DNA of 64,000 bases, from positions 1,598,001-1,662,000 of the forward strand of contig CP069393.1 in the NCBI GenBank assembly GCA_016887505.1, written 5' to 3'. The notes beneath the pieces are model-generated. The model worked only from the letters and a program-made list of their open reading frames with translations. It was not told the origin of the DNA and ran no database searches. The stretch is from Clostridia bacterium (GTDB lineage Bacteria > Bacillota > TC1 > UBA5767). This document shows positions 15,849 through 24,322 of this stretch, piece by piece; the stretch's first letter is position 1, and the number at the start of each line of letters is the position of its first letter. Position numbers and translations under genes: made by a program.

Positions 15849-17804
15849 TTAATCTTTCTTGTAAAAAGCGCACTCGTAACCATCTGCATCTAGAGGTAAT
15901 CCTTCAGACCACTTGGGACTCTCGCTCATGATGCTGCAAACTTCTTCTACGCTTGACTCGTCCATTGGCACTTCACAGATGACCTCATCATGCACGTGAG
16001 CTACGATAGCAAACCCTCTTTTATCTAGTCTGAGCATGGCTTCTGCCAATAAGTCTCTTGATGCAGCTTGCACAATATTCTCCACAATCTTTGGTCCGTA
16101 GGTTTCAATTCTCTCCCATTTCTTGGTGATACCAATACCTTCATAAGTGAGTCCTTCTCTTCCAAATTTGTTCAGCTTGAGTTTTGGCTTCACATACACT
16201 AAATCTCGCCTAGATGGAAGGGTTACAAAAAGCATGCCACTTTTATAGGTGAAGCAGATGCCGTGAGTGCTTGTCTTGGTTCGTTCCTTCACTGCGGTAA
16301 TGGCTGCCTTATCTACATCCCACCAAAACTTAACAATCCTCGGGTTCGCTGTGCGCCAGTTATTGATAAGACCTTGCAGTTCATGCTCTTCCACACCCAT
16401 CTCAAGTGCTCCCATGGCCTTCAACGCTCCGACTCCCCCGCCGTAACCACATGCTAATTCTGATATTTTCCCTTTTTGTCTCAGGGGGCTACCTTTCGTA
16501 ATCTCATCAATGGGTACATGGAACATTTGTGCTGCTGAAGCTTCATAGATTTTCCCGTGGGACTGAAACACTTCAAGCCGCCATTTCTCTCCTGCAAGCC
16601 AAGATAACACTCTTGCTTCTATAGCTGAGAAGTCAGCTACGATGAACCGATGGCCTTCTTTGGGAATAAAAGCGGTCCTTATCAGTTCCGATAAGACACC
16701 CGGTGTATTGCCAAAGAGCATCTGCAGATCATCAAAACGTCCTTCTATCACTAGGTCTCTTGCCAATTTCAAATCCTTCAAATGGTTCTGAGGTAGGTTT
16801 TGAAACTGAATCAGTCTCCCAGAAAATCTACCAGTACGATTGGCCCCATAGAATTGAAAGAGTCCGTGAACTCTATCATCAGAGCACACTGCCCTTTCAA
16901 TAGCCTCGTACTTTCTGACACTGGTCTTAGCCATAAGAAGTCTCAACTTTAACGCTTCTTCCACTTCACCATCAGTCTCATCTACCAGTTCTTTCACATT
17001 TTTCTTGGATAGACTTTCAACCTCAACACCACGATCTGATAACCAATCTTTTAACTGGGATACGGAGTTTGGATTCTCAAGCCCCGTGAGTTCATAGGCT
17101 CTTTCTGTTGCTGCTACCGTGAACTGCCTATCACAAGATATTGCTTCGTCGACTAATGCCATATCTGCCATAATGCCTAGGTCATTAATCCTCTGATCCA
17201 GCTCATAGAGAGCCTGTTCTGACTTAGGTATTGGATAGTCTTTTATCTTTTCCCTGATGGCCAATTCCACTTCTACGTCTCTGATATTGTACTTTTTGAA
17301 GAGCTCCCATTTATCTGGTGCATCCGATGGCAAGTTTCGATTCCTACCACCATTGGCTGCTGTTGGTTTGCAGGGTAGGCAGAAGTACCGAATCAGAGCT
17401 TTTCCTTCTGCCATCTTCTGCGCATCCAGTTTGAGTACTTTTGCTACACCCTCCAGATGGAGGGGAAGTCCAAGCATTGCTGCCTGAACCTCACTACATC
17501 TCCATGAGGATGGGTTGAGATAGATTTCTTTACTGAGTTTCCTTGTGAGATATCTCATCAATGCAACCCGCTCAAAGTTGGCGTTAAAGGCTGTCTTGAT
17601 GACCTTTGGATCCAGCAGATCGTTGGTGATTTCTTTTGACATGTCTTCTCCACTAGCCAAATCTATTAGTTTCACCGGACCACCATCCATGCTGTAAGCA
17701 AAGAGTAAGATGTCGAAGTTTGGGCTGTCAGTGTAGCGGTAAACTCCACTCTTTCTTAAGTCGATATCTGAAAATGTCTCGATATCTATAGATAAAATCT
17801 TCAT
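15849..17804 (-). CDS. Phage DNA polymerase I-like (family A) with 3'-5' exonuclease domain
   Basis: A 651-aa replicative polymerase. The N-terminus has the exonuclease motif LSIDIETFSDIDL at 4-16 and further exo residues (FNANFERVAL, YNIRDVEVEL). Polymerase motif A is VADFSAIEARVLSWL near 391-405, motif B is LRQKGKISELACGYGGG near 436-452, and motif C is VAHVHDEVICEVP near 607-619. Length and motif order match phage family A enzymes found with DUF2800 and DUF2815. It synthesises phage DNA together with the primase-helicase. All catalytic carboxylates are present. Confidence 0.95.
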   Translation of the reverse strand: MKILSIDIETFSDIDLRKSGVYRYTDSPNFDILLFAYSMDGGPVKLIDLASGEDMSKEITNDLLDPKVIKTAFNANFERVALMRYLTRKLSKEIYLNPSSWRCSEVQAAMLGLPLHLEGVAKVLKLDAQKMAEGKALIRYFCLPCKPTAANGGRNRNLPSDAPDKWELFKKYNIRDVEVELAIREKIKDYPIPKSEQALYELDQRINDLGIMADMALVDEAISCDRQFTVAATERAYELTGLENPNSVSQLKDWLSDRGVEVESLSKKNVKELVDETDGEVEEALKLRLLMAKTSVRKYEAIERAVCSDDRVHGLFQFYGANRTGRFSGRLIQFQNLPQNHLKDLKLARDLVIEGRFDDLQMLFGNTPGVLSELIRTAFIPKEGHRFIVADFSAIEARVLSWLAGEKWRLEVFQSHGKIYEASAAQMFHVPIDEITKGSPLRQKGKISELACGYGGGVGALKAMGALEMGVEEHELQGLINNWRTANPRIVKFWWDVDKAAITAVKERTKTSTHGICFTYKSGMLFVTLPSRRDLVYVKPKLKLNKFGREGLTYEGIGITKKWERIETYGPKIVENIVQAASRDLLAEAMLRLDKRGFAIVAHVHDEVICEVPMDESSVEEVCSIMSESPKWSEGLPLDADGYECAFYKKD

Positions 17805-17833
17805 AGGTTTACCGCCTCCTCACATGCTGAGAC

Positions 17834-18367
17834 CTAGGACATGAAATCATCATCGTCCTCAATCTCAAAGTCATCTTCAGCTCTTGTCATGCCACCCAAG
17901 GGCTCACCGTCTCTAAGCTTCTGTGCATTGCCGAGGCCTGCTGCTATCCCTCGGTTACCATTCACATTGAAGGCATAAAAGTTGATACTTACCTTCCCAT
18001 AACAGCCACTGTAAACTTCACTTCGGTCAAGAACGGCTTGAATCTTGCTATCTACAATCTGAGGTGCGTTCTTTGAATTAGCATTAATGAAATAGGCATC
18101 AGCATAATTGGGATCATCTGGTCTGTCGATATCACCATCACGAAGAGGTGTCTTAAGATTTGCAGGTACCTTGCCGCCAAACTTTGGAGCGCCTTCTTCC
18201 TTCGCTTCTTCAATAGCTTTTAAAATCATGTTGATGGTCTTTTTGTCACTCTTAGGAATGATCACCGATACGCTATACTTTGGATCCGAGCCGTTGATAC
18301 TCTTTGGTTCGAACAAATTCACGAAACTAAGTCTTCCAGGAACGACCACTCTTGTACTTTTACTCAT
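17834..18367 (-). CDS. DUF2815 phage protein, probable single-strand DNA-binding protein
   Basis: A 177-aa protein with the DUF2815 signatures KSINGSDPKYSVSVIIPKSD near 22-41, TPLRDGDIDRPDDP near 72-85, YFINANSK, and the acidic C-terminal tail EIEDDDDFMS. An acidic tail after a compact beta domain is the layout of phage single-strand-binding proteins such as T7 gp2.5, and the family lies next to the polymerase, so that role is likely but inferred. It is preceded by GGAGG and lies between DUF2800 and the polymerase, as in prophage 2. Confidence 0.88.
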   Translation of the reverse strand: MSKSTRVVVPGRLSFVNLFEPKSINGSDPKYSVSVIIPKSDKKTINMILKAIEEAKEEGAPKFGGKVPANLKTPLRDGDIDRPDDPNYADAYFINANSKNAPQIVDSKIQAVLDRSEVYSGCYGKVSINFYAFNVNGNRGIAAGLGNAQKLRDGEPLGGMTRAEDDFEIEDDDDFMS

Positions 18368-18418
18368 AATATTTTCCTCCTTGAATTTGGCTCTCTCAAG
18401 CCTTCAACTGTTTGTTAA

Positions 18419-19555
18419 CTACTCTTCTATTTGGAACTCTGCTTCTATAGGTTCTACTGCTTCTCGCTTGTCTGTTTCAGAGACAAGTGTCAGCTTGCCT
18501 TTTGGCTTTTCCACTAAGCTTCCAAGTATCTGCTTAAATTTCTGTTTGCTCATCAATTTCTCCATTTCAGTAATACTGATAAGACTCTGTTTGAAAATGT
18601 CGGTATAGCCCTGAGCCTTTGCAGCTTCCGCGACAGCAATTTCATCAGTGTACTTTCTTCTGGTTCTGCCCTCTACAAGCTTGAACCCATCCCACTGCCT
18701 TCCTTCATTAATGGCTAGAGCAGTCGCGTAGGTGTAGACATCCCCTGCCCATTTGGATAGCTCATTTGCTAGACCAATGATTTCAGCAATTTCCTTATCC
18801 AACAAAAGTGCTGGATCTTGAAACTCATACTTGAGCAGTTCTAAATTTTTAACAGCCCTCGCTCTACATTGGTTTCTAGCTCTACAGAACCGGCAATGAT
18901 CGCCAGCACAAAACTCGCCTTCTCCATTACTAGCAAGAAGTGCTTTAGGCTTCAGTTCTTTTTCAGCCCAAGAGAGAAGCTCATCCACACTTACTTCATA
19001 GGTGGAGAAGTTTTCCACTCTTGGTTGAATAATGGTCATGGATACTTTTTCAATGTCATAGAGCATTTCAAATAAGGAAAGTGCACCTAATGCATAGAGC
19101 ATCATTTGAGGATTTTTATCAGCTGATACGATTACTCCGCGACCGTACTTCAGATCCACCACATGGAGGGTTCCACTACCTACAACCACCAAGTCACCCG
19201 TCCCAAACCCTTCAGGCACGTAGTCACTAAAGTCCAGCTTCTGCTCGATTAATATCTGCAGGTCCTGGCATTCTTCTTTTGCTTTTTCGATGATGCCAAG
19301 ACAGTACTCCACATAAAGATCTGTCATCTCATCCATTTCATCTGAATGAAACTTACTGGTAGGTTTTCTTGACCGCATCTTCAGTGCTTTCCTCAGTTTG
19401 TGTTCTGCCAGGTCATGGGCCGCTGTCCCTTCTTCAGCAAAGACACTGGTTTCATTGGGGAACTGCTGTTCAAGGATTGCCGAAGGCATACACGTCATCC
19501 ACCGATGTGCTCCTGAAGCTGAGAGCATCGAATGGGCATTAGTTGATCCACTCAT
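18419..19555 (-). CDS. DUF2800 phage protein, Cas4/RecB-like exonuclease fold
   Basis: This 378-aa protein begins MSGSTNAHSMLSASGAHRWM and carries SVFAEEGTAAHDLAEHKLR near 36-54, VPEGFGTGDLVVVGSGTLHVVDLKYG (GTGD...VVDLKYG is the D...DxK set of RecB-type nucleases), then CAGDHCRFCRARNQCRAR with cysteines suited to an Fe-S cluster. The fold and cysteine pattern match the PD-(D/E)XK exonucleases related to Cas4. A recombination or end-processing role with DUF2815 is likely. Its ATG overlaps the previous gene's stop (TAAATGA arrangement). Confidence 0.88.
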   Translation of the reverse strand: MSGSTNAHSMLSASGAHRWMTCMPSAILEQQFPNETSVFAEEGTAAHDLAEHKLRKALKMRSRKPTSKFHSDEMDEMTDLYVEYCLGIIEKAKEECQDLQILIEQKLDFSDYVPEGFGTGDLVVVGSGTLHVVDLKYGRGVIVSADKNPQMMLYALGALSLFEMLYDIEKVSMTIIQPRVENFSTYEVSVDELLSWAEKELKPKALLASNGEGEFCAGDHCRFCRARNQCRARAVKNLELLKYEFQDPALLLDKEIAEIIGLANELSKWAGDVYTYATALAINEGRQWDGFKLVEGRTRRKYTDEIAVAEAAKAQGYTDIFKQSLISITEMEKLMSKQKFKQILGSLVEKPKGKLTLVSETDKREAVEPIEAEFQIEE

Positions 19556-19908
19556 TTAAGCTCACCTACTTCCTCTAGCACCTGTTCGTAATATGAAGTG
19601 TCAAGAGATGTTAGCTTCTCTGCCCCATATTTGTTGATGATGGCTTTTACCGCCTCTCTGTGACCGTCTCTATTTTTCTCTGCCATCAAGGCTCTCACTT
19701 CTTCAAGGGTTGGAGCTGCATCTTCAGGCTGTTCTTCTACCTTCCGCTTCTTTACATTTTTTGTTTTTGGAACTGCCTTCTCTGTTATTTCTGGAATATC
19801 TTCAGGTGCTGATTCTTGAGCTTCTATGGCCTGAACCAGGTATGCGATACTGGTGGCCAATGCCTTCATGTTCTCTACAACCTCAAGTGCCCGTTTGTTT
19901 CTACTCAT
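19552..19908 (-). CDS. Conserved phage early protein, rRNA-like repeated position upstream of DUF2800
   Basis: A 118-aa protein with two parts: an N-terminal helix (ALEVVENMKALATSIAYLVQAIEAQ) and a C-terminal TLEEVRALMAEKNRDGHREAVK...YGAEKLTSLDTSYYEQVLEEVGEL. A Lys/Glu/Pro-rich linker joins them. The C-terminal module resembles the small 'VRAVLAEKSRNGHTAKVRELLEKHGA' domain of phage single-strand annealing or rRNA-biogenesis-like proteins, and the prophage 2 homologue at 52957-53277 has the same two-part layout. Function is not known. Translation is coupled to DUF2800. Confidence 0.7.
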   Translation of the reverse strand: MSRNKRALEVVENMKALATSIAYLVQAIEAQESAPEDIPEITEKAVPKTKNVKKRKVEEQPEDAAPTLEEVRALMAEKNRDGHREAVKAIINKYGAEKLTSLDTSYYEQVLEEVGELK

Positions 19909-21121
19909 GATCTTGTCCCCCTTTCTTCTTTAAATAGTCCTCTGTTAGTTCTTTTAGGATGCCAACCATGTCGAGCATCTCCCAGGGCGTATTCTTCACG
20001 ACACCACCCTCAAGCATCTTCGCTCTACCAAAATGGCCATAAGCTGCAAACTGTTTATAGATGGGCCGTTTCAATCCAAAAGACTTTATGATTGTGCCGG
20101 GCCTCATATCAATAAGTGAGGAAACAATAGCGGTGAGTGCTTCATCATCAAGTTTGCCAGTGCCAAAGGTATTGATATTAAAAGAAACGGGTTCTGCTAC
20201 ACCAATCGCGTAAGACACTTGCACTTCGCATTCCCTAGCAAGACCTGCTGCCACTATGTTCTTTGCGATGTATCTTGCTAGATAAGCTCCAGAGCGATCA
20301 ACCTTTGTCGGGTCTTTTCCAGAGAAAGCGCCACCGCCATGTCTACCTTTGCTACCATAGGTATCCACGATGATCTTTCTTCCTGTAAGACCTGAATCTG
20401 CAGCCGGACCACCCAAGACGAATCTACCGGTAGGATTGATTAGGACCTTGGTGTCTTTATCAAAGAGTGCGGATGGAATACTCTTCCTAATAATGTGTCT
20501 TAGTACATCTTCTCTGAGCTTTTGAGGGTCGATCTCTTCACTGTGCTGAGTTGAAACCACAATAGTTTTCACAGAAAGAGGTTTATGGTCTTGGTCGTAT
20601 TCCACAGAAACCTGCGCCTTTCCATCAGGTTTAAGACATGGAAGTTCACCAGACTTTCTCGCATCAGCAAGTCTTCTACAAAGTCTATGGGCTAGAACTA
20701 CGGGTAAAGGCAGCATCGCATCCGTTTCATCGCAGGCGTATCCAAACATCATGCCCTGGTCGCCAGCACCTAGCTCCTTGCCATCAACACCCATTGCGAT
20801 ATCCGGTGACTGTTTGTTAATGCTGATCAGCATCCTGTAGAACTCCCCGTCGGTGGAAAGCTCATCTGCCCTGTAACCAATGGAATCGATGGTGTCGCGC
20901 ACGATCTTCTTGTAGTCCACTCTTGCCTTTGTTCGTGCTTCTCCAAAGACATGGATGAATCCATCTGCTGCAGTTACCTCAATGGCTGTCCTTGCTTCTG
21001 GATCCTCTCTTAAAATGGCATCCAAGATCGCATCTGCAATTTGGTCGCACATCTTGTCCGGATGGCCCTCCGTCACAGACTCAGAGGTAAAAATGTAAGC
21101 TGGTTTCTGTTTTTTATTCAT
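19901..21121 (-). CDS. metK: S-adenosylmethionine synthetase carried by the prophage
   Basis: A 406-aa enzyme that joins methionine and ATP to make SAM. Signatures are SVTEGHPDKMCDQIADAILD (ATP and metal binding), GAGDQGMMFGYACDET, and GGGAFSGKDPTKVDRSGAY (the GGGAFSxKDxxKVDRSxAY signature). All look intact and the length is normal. ATG at 21121 is chosen because GGAG precedes it and the MetK N-terminus normally starts about here; the in-frame upstream extension has no family match. The gene sits inside the early operon (overlapping 21114-21290 and 19552-19908 by 8 bases each), so it is phage cargo. It may supply methyl donor for the methyltransferase at 8482-9744. Confidence 0.93.
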   Translation of the reverse strand: MNKKQKPAYIFTSESVTEGHPDKMCDQIADAILDAILREDPEARTAIEVTAADGFIHVFGEARTKARVDYKKIVRDTIDSIGYRADELSTDGEFYRMLISINKQSPDIAMGVDGKELGAGDQGMMFGYACDETDAMLPLPVVLAHRLCRRLADARKSGELPCLKPDGKAQVSVEYDQDHKPLSVKTIVVSTQHSEEIDPQKLREDVLRHIIRKSIPSALFDKDTKVLINPTGRFVLGGPAADSGLTGRKIIVDTYGSKGRHGGGAFSGKDPTKVDRSGAYLARYIAKNIVAAGLARECEVQVSYAIGVAEPVSFNINTFGTGKLDDEALTAIVSSLIDMRPGTIIKSFGLKRPIYKQFAAYGHFGRAKMLEGGVVKNTPWEMLDMVGILKELTEDYLKKKGGQDHE

Positions 21122-21290
21122 TCGTGTTCTCCTCTCTTTGTTCTTCAGGTTTTTCTTCATCTTCCTCAAGTTCAAGTAGCCTGTTGGCCAACCTCTTCGA
21201 TACAATGCTGATGGCGGTTAAGACTCCCACCATCTCATCTTGAATTTCCTTACTTGCGTTCATGTTCTCGTCTCCCTTTTTTTGGGTCAT
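21114..21290 (-). CDS. Small conserved early phage protein
   Basis: A 58-aa protein whose core EMVGVLTAISIVSKRLANRLLEL is shared with the 66-aa product at 52791-52991 (ELAGILTAISVVSKRLAKKL), in the same position upstream of the 118-aa/106-aa gene. Charged Glu-rich tail. ATG at 21290 is used because GGAGGTGA lies just upstream; ATG at 21263 is also possible. Function unknown; the core is probably one amphipathic helix. Confidence 0.65.
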   Translation of the reverse strand: MTQKKGDENMNASKEIQDEMVGVLTAISIVSKRLANRLLELEEDEEKPEEQREENTNE

Positions 21291-21366
21291 ATCTAGGTCA
21301 CCTCCTTCCACTTCACAACCCCTTCACTTATTAGCCAATGGGGGAGGTGGTTTGTTAACCAAGTTT

Positions 21367-21798
21367 CTAAAAAAACTTTCTAAGTTTGTCCAAAACTTTG
21401 TTTCTACGCTTCATGACTGCTACCGGGGAGATATTTTCCTTCTCAGCAACTTCACGTAAAGTGAGTTCTTCATAAAAGAGATCATTGATAAGCTCCTGCT
21501 CTTTTCTATTCAGCTCCTTCATGGCTTCCTGTAGGATGATGAGCATGGCTTTATCTATTACCAAATCTTCCACCGACTGATTACCTGCAAAGTCATTTCC
21601 CTTGTCCATTAACCTTTCAATGGAATCTTCCTTGCTAGGCTTGTAGGTTACCTCGCCTGTTTCAGCATCAACATCACTACTTCCAACCTTGATATCTTCT
21701 TCCAGATACCGCTGCCGACGTTGCATCTTGTAGTACTCCTTGTAAATTTTCTCGCTCACCTGTACTGAAACTTTTCCAATCTTAATCTCTTTACTCAT
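21367..21798 (-). CDS. Sigma-70-like phage regulator
   Basis: The 143-aa product starts MSKEIKIGKVSVQVSEKIYKEY and ends with a sigma region 4-like helix-turn-helix: AMKELNRKEQELINDLFYEELTLREVAEKENISPVAVMKRRNKVLDKLRKFF. ATG at 21798 has AGGAGG six bases upstream. It opens the early operon after a terminator, so it is likely a positive transcription regulator of the phage. The protein at 52019-52705 in prophage 2 occupies the same position with a similar C-terminal HTH. Confidence 0.75.
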   Translation of the reverse strand: MSKEIKIGKVSVQVSEKIYKEYYKMQRRQRYLEEDIKVGSSDVDAETGEVTYKPSKEDSIERLMDKGNDFAGNQSVEDLVIDKAMLIILQEAMKELNRKEQELINDLFYEELTLREVAEKENISPVAVMKRRNKVLDKLRKFF

Positions 21799-21852
21799 AG
21801 CTCTTTCCTCCTTGGAATAGATTTGTAGGAGGAAGTGTTTCAAAAATGGGCG

Positions 21853-21892
21853 CAAAAAAAGCCCCAATACGCATACTCGCGTGCTGGGGCCA
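21853..21892 (-). terminator. Strong rho-independent terminator
   Basis: On the minus strand GCCCCAGCACG pairs with CGTATTGGGGC (one mismatch) around a short loop, followed by seven T. It separates the regulator gene at 22106 from the sigma-like gene at 21367. Confidence 0.75.
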
Positions 21893-21909
21893 ATGCCCGA
21901 TAACTAAAA

Positions 21910-21955
21910 TAGCCGCTTTGATTAAAACCCTTAAGAGTTCTAGTCAAAGCGGCTA
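21910..21955 (-). terminator. 12-bp perfect inverted repeat, weak terminator
   Basis: TAGCCGCTTTGA at 21910-21921 pairs perfectly with TCAAAGCGGCTA at 21944-21955. On the minus strand a short ATTTT run follows. It overlaps the stop of the small frame at 21953-22093. It may be a terminator in tandem with the one at 21853 or a structured RNA element. Confidence 0.6.
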
Positions 21956-22093
21956 CCAGCTATGATATTCAATATTTGACGCACTTCCTACTATACTTAT
22001 CATAAGAGGTAGGAGCCACCAATACAATTTCAAAAAGCTTCCTGAATCCTGCCACTGCACTTCCACTGCCAGCAGGTTCTCAATAACTGTCAT
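21953..22093 (-). CDS. Hypothetical small protein with one hydrophobic segment
   Basis: A 46-residue frame from ATG 22093: MTVIENLLAVEVQWQDSGSF, then a hydrophobic stretch LKLYWWLLPLMISIVGSAS that could span a membrane. The upstream GAGAACGGGAA is a poor ribosome site. It follows the regulator gene by 12 bases and ends at an inverted repeat. It could be real or chance. Confidence 0.35.
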   Translation of the reverse strand: MTVIENLLAVEVQWQDSGSFLKLYWWLLPLMISIVGSASNIEYHSW

Positions 22094-22105
22094 TTCCCGT
22101 TCTCG

Positions 22106-22672
22106 TTATTGAAGGTTTTTCCAATGATTCTTCAATGGGGGGATAATATAACCCCAAAGCGCTATCCCCATAAGCTCAATGGCCTGTTTCTTGTAGCGAT
22201 AATAGGTCGTCTGAGCAATATTCAGATCATGCATGATGGCCGCATCACACATGATTTGCTTGTCAATGTAGCACTTAGTAATGATATCGTGGTAGATTTT
22301 CCCGTGCTTCGGGTGCATTTTCAGATGCACCAATGCCCTATCTATTATGTCGATCATCTGTTTCGTCTCGGCTATGCACATTAAACGTTCTTCCACCGCT
22401 TCCTTGTCTTTGGCAAGATCGTACTCATCAAGCTCAAGACTTAGAAAATCCATCAACTCGGATATTCTCTTACCACCGTATTCATCAGCGGTATCTTGAA
22501 CTTCATAGATAGCACTTTCTATCCTCCATACTACAGTCCGATAAATTAACAGGAGTAGCTTCGTCTTATGGTATTGACGTGAATCTGGTTTCCTGGATTC
22601 CCTGATTTGTTTCACCCCCTTTGATGTTTGGGAAGATAGTTTGCGGTGTTGAATCTTCGTTTCCCTCTGCAT
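22106..22672 (-). CDS. Putative phage transcription regulator, sigma/ArpU-like
   Basis: A 188-aa basic, helical protein. The C-terminal part (KHGKIYHDIITKCYIDKQIM...DLNIAQTTYYRYKKQAIELMGIALWGY) is an HTH pattern like that of ArpU/RinA-type phage regulators. ATG at 22672 is supported by AGGAGG six bases upstream. It is the first gene of the leftward prophage transcript and lies behind a promoter with a SOS box (22720-22749), so induction by DNA damage should switch it on directly. Identity of the family is moderate. Confidence 0.65.
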   Translation of the reverse strand: MQRETKIQHRKLSSQTSKGVKQIRESRKPDSRQYHKTKLLLLIYRTVVWRIESAIYEVQDTADEYGGKRISELMDFLSLELDEYDLAKDKEAVEERLMCIAETKQMIDIIDRALVHLKMHPKHGKIYHDIITKCYIDKQIMCDAAIMHDLNIAQTTYYRYKKQAIELMGIALWGYIIPPLKNHWKNLQ

Positions 22673-22719
22673 GTATTGCCTCCTTTTCAAGTTGATTTGT
22701 GGCGAAAAGGCTTATCTAT

Positions 22720-22749
22720 ATTATAAAACCGAACATTTGTTCTGTCCAA
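22720..22749 (-). promoter_or_regulatory. Sigma-A promoter with LexA (SOS) box in the spacer
   Basis: On the minus strand TTGGAC (22744-22749) and TATAAT (22720-22725) are 18 bases apart. The spacer contains AGAACAAATGTTCG (22730-22743), which fits the Firmicute LexA consensus CGAAC-N4-GTTC; the plus strand reads CGAACATTTGTTCT. LexA bound here would block RNA polymerase. It drives the leftward early genes starting at 22672. Confidence 0.85.
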
Positions 22750-22873
22750 TATAATATTTATAAATCTTTTCTTGACAGTCATATCCATCGATTGGTACTT
22801 TCATACTTTCTTAACACAATAATAGTTTGTTGCTTTCTGGCTCTACAACTTTCTATTTTCATTGTACTTTGCA

Positions 22874-22902
22874 TTGACTTTGAGTGCAACGAAAATTATA
22901 AT
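22874..22902 (+). promoter_or_regulatory. Sigma-A promoter for the DUF6076 gene
   Basis: TTGACT (22874-22879), 17-base spacer, TATAAT (22897-22902), close to consensus. The start of the gene at 22975 is about 65 bases downstream. A 14-base direct repeat AACTTTCTATTTTC lies on either side (about 22848 and 22921) and could be an operator. Confidence 0.8.
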
Positions 22903-22974
22903 GTTGCTATAGAGTAATGTAACTTTCTATTTTCCGGCTAAAACAACTATCAAAAATGAAAGTGAGGTCGTAGC

Positions 22975-24279
22975 TTGTTAGTAAAATTCACTAATCACGG
23001 ATATAGCTATACTGATGTAGATGGTACATCTTTTTATGATGAAGACAAGGAACATAAAGGATTATTCGATTTTTTGGATGCAGATTTGTCATCTCTCCCA
23101 AAAATCTTAGAAAGCTATATTTCAAAAATAATTGATAAAGAGACTTTCAAACTTACTGGATACGAGCCTTCATATAACGATTTACGAGATGTCGACTATG
23201 TACTCGACTACATACATCCATATTTTGAAATTAATTCGTCAGAAGAGATTAATAATGCAATCGCTGATTACTTCAATGCTCTACTGCTACAAAGAAGTTA
23301 TAGCGAAGATGACTACACATACTCACCTATTTATGATGAAAAGTGGTATATGGAAACGCTAAGTGCACTTCTGAAAGATTGCTATTATGAAAATGAAAAA
23401 GAAAAACATATAAAGAGCTTCTATGAAAATTATCTGTCAATAGTGAAACCCGATGATGACGCCGATCTACCACCCTATATCGAACTACCACCGAAAGGTT
23501 TTAGCGGATTAATTTCTTTACAAGACCATCTGCGTAGTATGGTATTCTGGATGCTTGATGCATCAGCCCTTTATTTAAACGAACTGTCAATTTCTGAAAG
23601 AGTTTGGGTATACGGTAACGTGCATAGTACAATCTCCGACATGCCACATATGACCGTGACAAAGCAAATTTCATTCACAGATCCGCATCGAAACAGCCTT
23701 GGCTATAGCTTCAATTTTCATGATTTTCTTGATGGTATTAGTGATTCTTCTACGCTATATGGCAATTTGATGAATTTTCATAACAACCAAGAAGATGTTC
23801 GTCCAAAAGCCGTTGATACTTTAAAAAGCATAATTGAAAGGGCGAAGATGGGATATTCGGAAGGGATTTATGAGGAGTATAAAGTAGACAGCTTATTTGA
23901 AGTGTTATTCTTAGAAATTTACTATATGATTTTAGAACAGGTTTTAGTAAAGAAATGCAGAAATTGCGGGAAATACTTCGTTCTGAAAAATAAAAATGTA
24001 GAGTACTGTAATAGATTGATAGATGAGTATGATGACAATACCGATGATAGAACTTGTTCAGATGTTGGGCCAAAACTTTCATATCAGAAGAAACTAGAAG
24101 CGGATCAACCACTAAAGTCATATAGCAGAGCTTACAAAACACATTATGCTAGAATCAAGAGTGGGAAACTTACTAAACCAGGTTTTTTCGAATGGCAGCA
24201 AGAAGCAAAAGAAAAACTTGAACAGGTCAGATCTGGCGAGTACGATCTTGAAGATTATAAGAAGTGGCTCAAGAATTAA
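22975..24279 (+). CDS. DUF6076-type protein with C-terminal zinc ribbon
   Basis: A 434-aa acidic protein. The N-terminal ~300 residues have no motif I recognise. From ~325 it has VKKCRNCGKYFVLKNKNVEYC and then RTCSDVG, a four-cysteine zinc ribbon, followed by a basic helical region (SYSRAYKTHYARIKSGK) ending EYDLEDYKKWLKN. This C-terminal arrangement is that of DUF6076, a family of unknown role found in Firmicutes mobile regions. The start is TTG at 22975 with GAGG upstream and a consensus promoter. It is the only plus-strand gene between the two prophages and is distinctly AT-rich. Confidence 0.7.
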   Translation: MLVKFTNHGYSYTDVDGTSFYDEDKEHKGLFDFLDADLSSLPKILESYISKIIDKETFKLTGYEPSYNDLRDVDYVLDYIHPYFEINSSEEINNAIADYFNALLLQRSYSEDDYTYSPIYDEKWYMETLSALLKDCYYENEKEKHIKSFYENYLSIVKPDDDADLPPYIELPPKGFSGLISLQDHLRSMVFWMLDASALYLNELSISERVWVYGNVHSTISDMPHMTVTKQISFTDPHRNSLGYSFNFHDFLDGISDSSTLYGNLMNFHNNQEDVRPKAVDTLKSIIERAKMGYSEGIYEEYKVDSLFEVLFLEIYYMILEQVLVKKCRNCGKYFVLKNKNVEYCNRLIDEYDDNTDDRTCSDVGPKLSYQKKLEADQPLKSYSRAYKTHYARIKSGKLTKPGFFEWQQEAKEKLEQVRSGEYDLEDYKKWLKN

Positions 24280-24281
24280 AA

Positions 24282-24320
24282 AGACCATGACCAGCAGCTC
24301 TTAACTGCCAATCATGGTCT
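24282..24320 (-). terminator. Hairpin between convergent genes
   Basis: AGACCATGA (24282-24290) pairs perfectly with TCATGGTCT (24312-24320). On the minus strand the stem is followed by TTTTTAATT, so it mainly ends the gene at 24323; it may also stop the plus-strand gene. Confidence 0.7.
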
Positions 24321-24322
24321 GC

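Noticed and set aside
21122-21205. 28-residue N-terminal extension of MetK
   Set aside because: No family match and overlaps the small upstream gene; the ATG at 21121 has a ribosome site and normal enzyme length.
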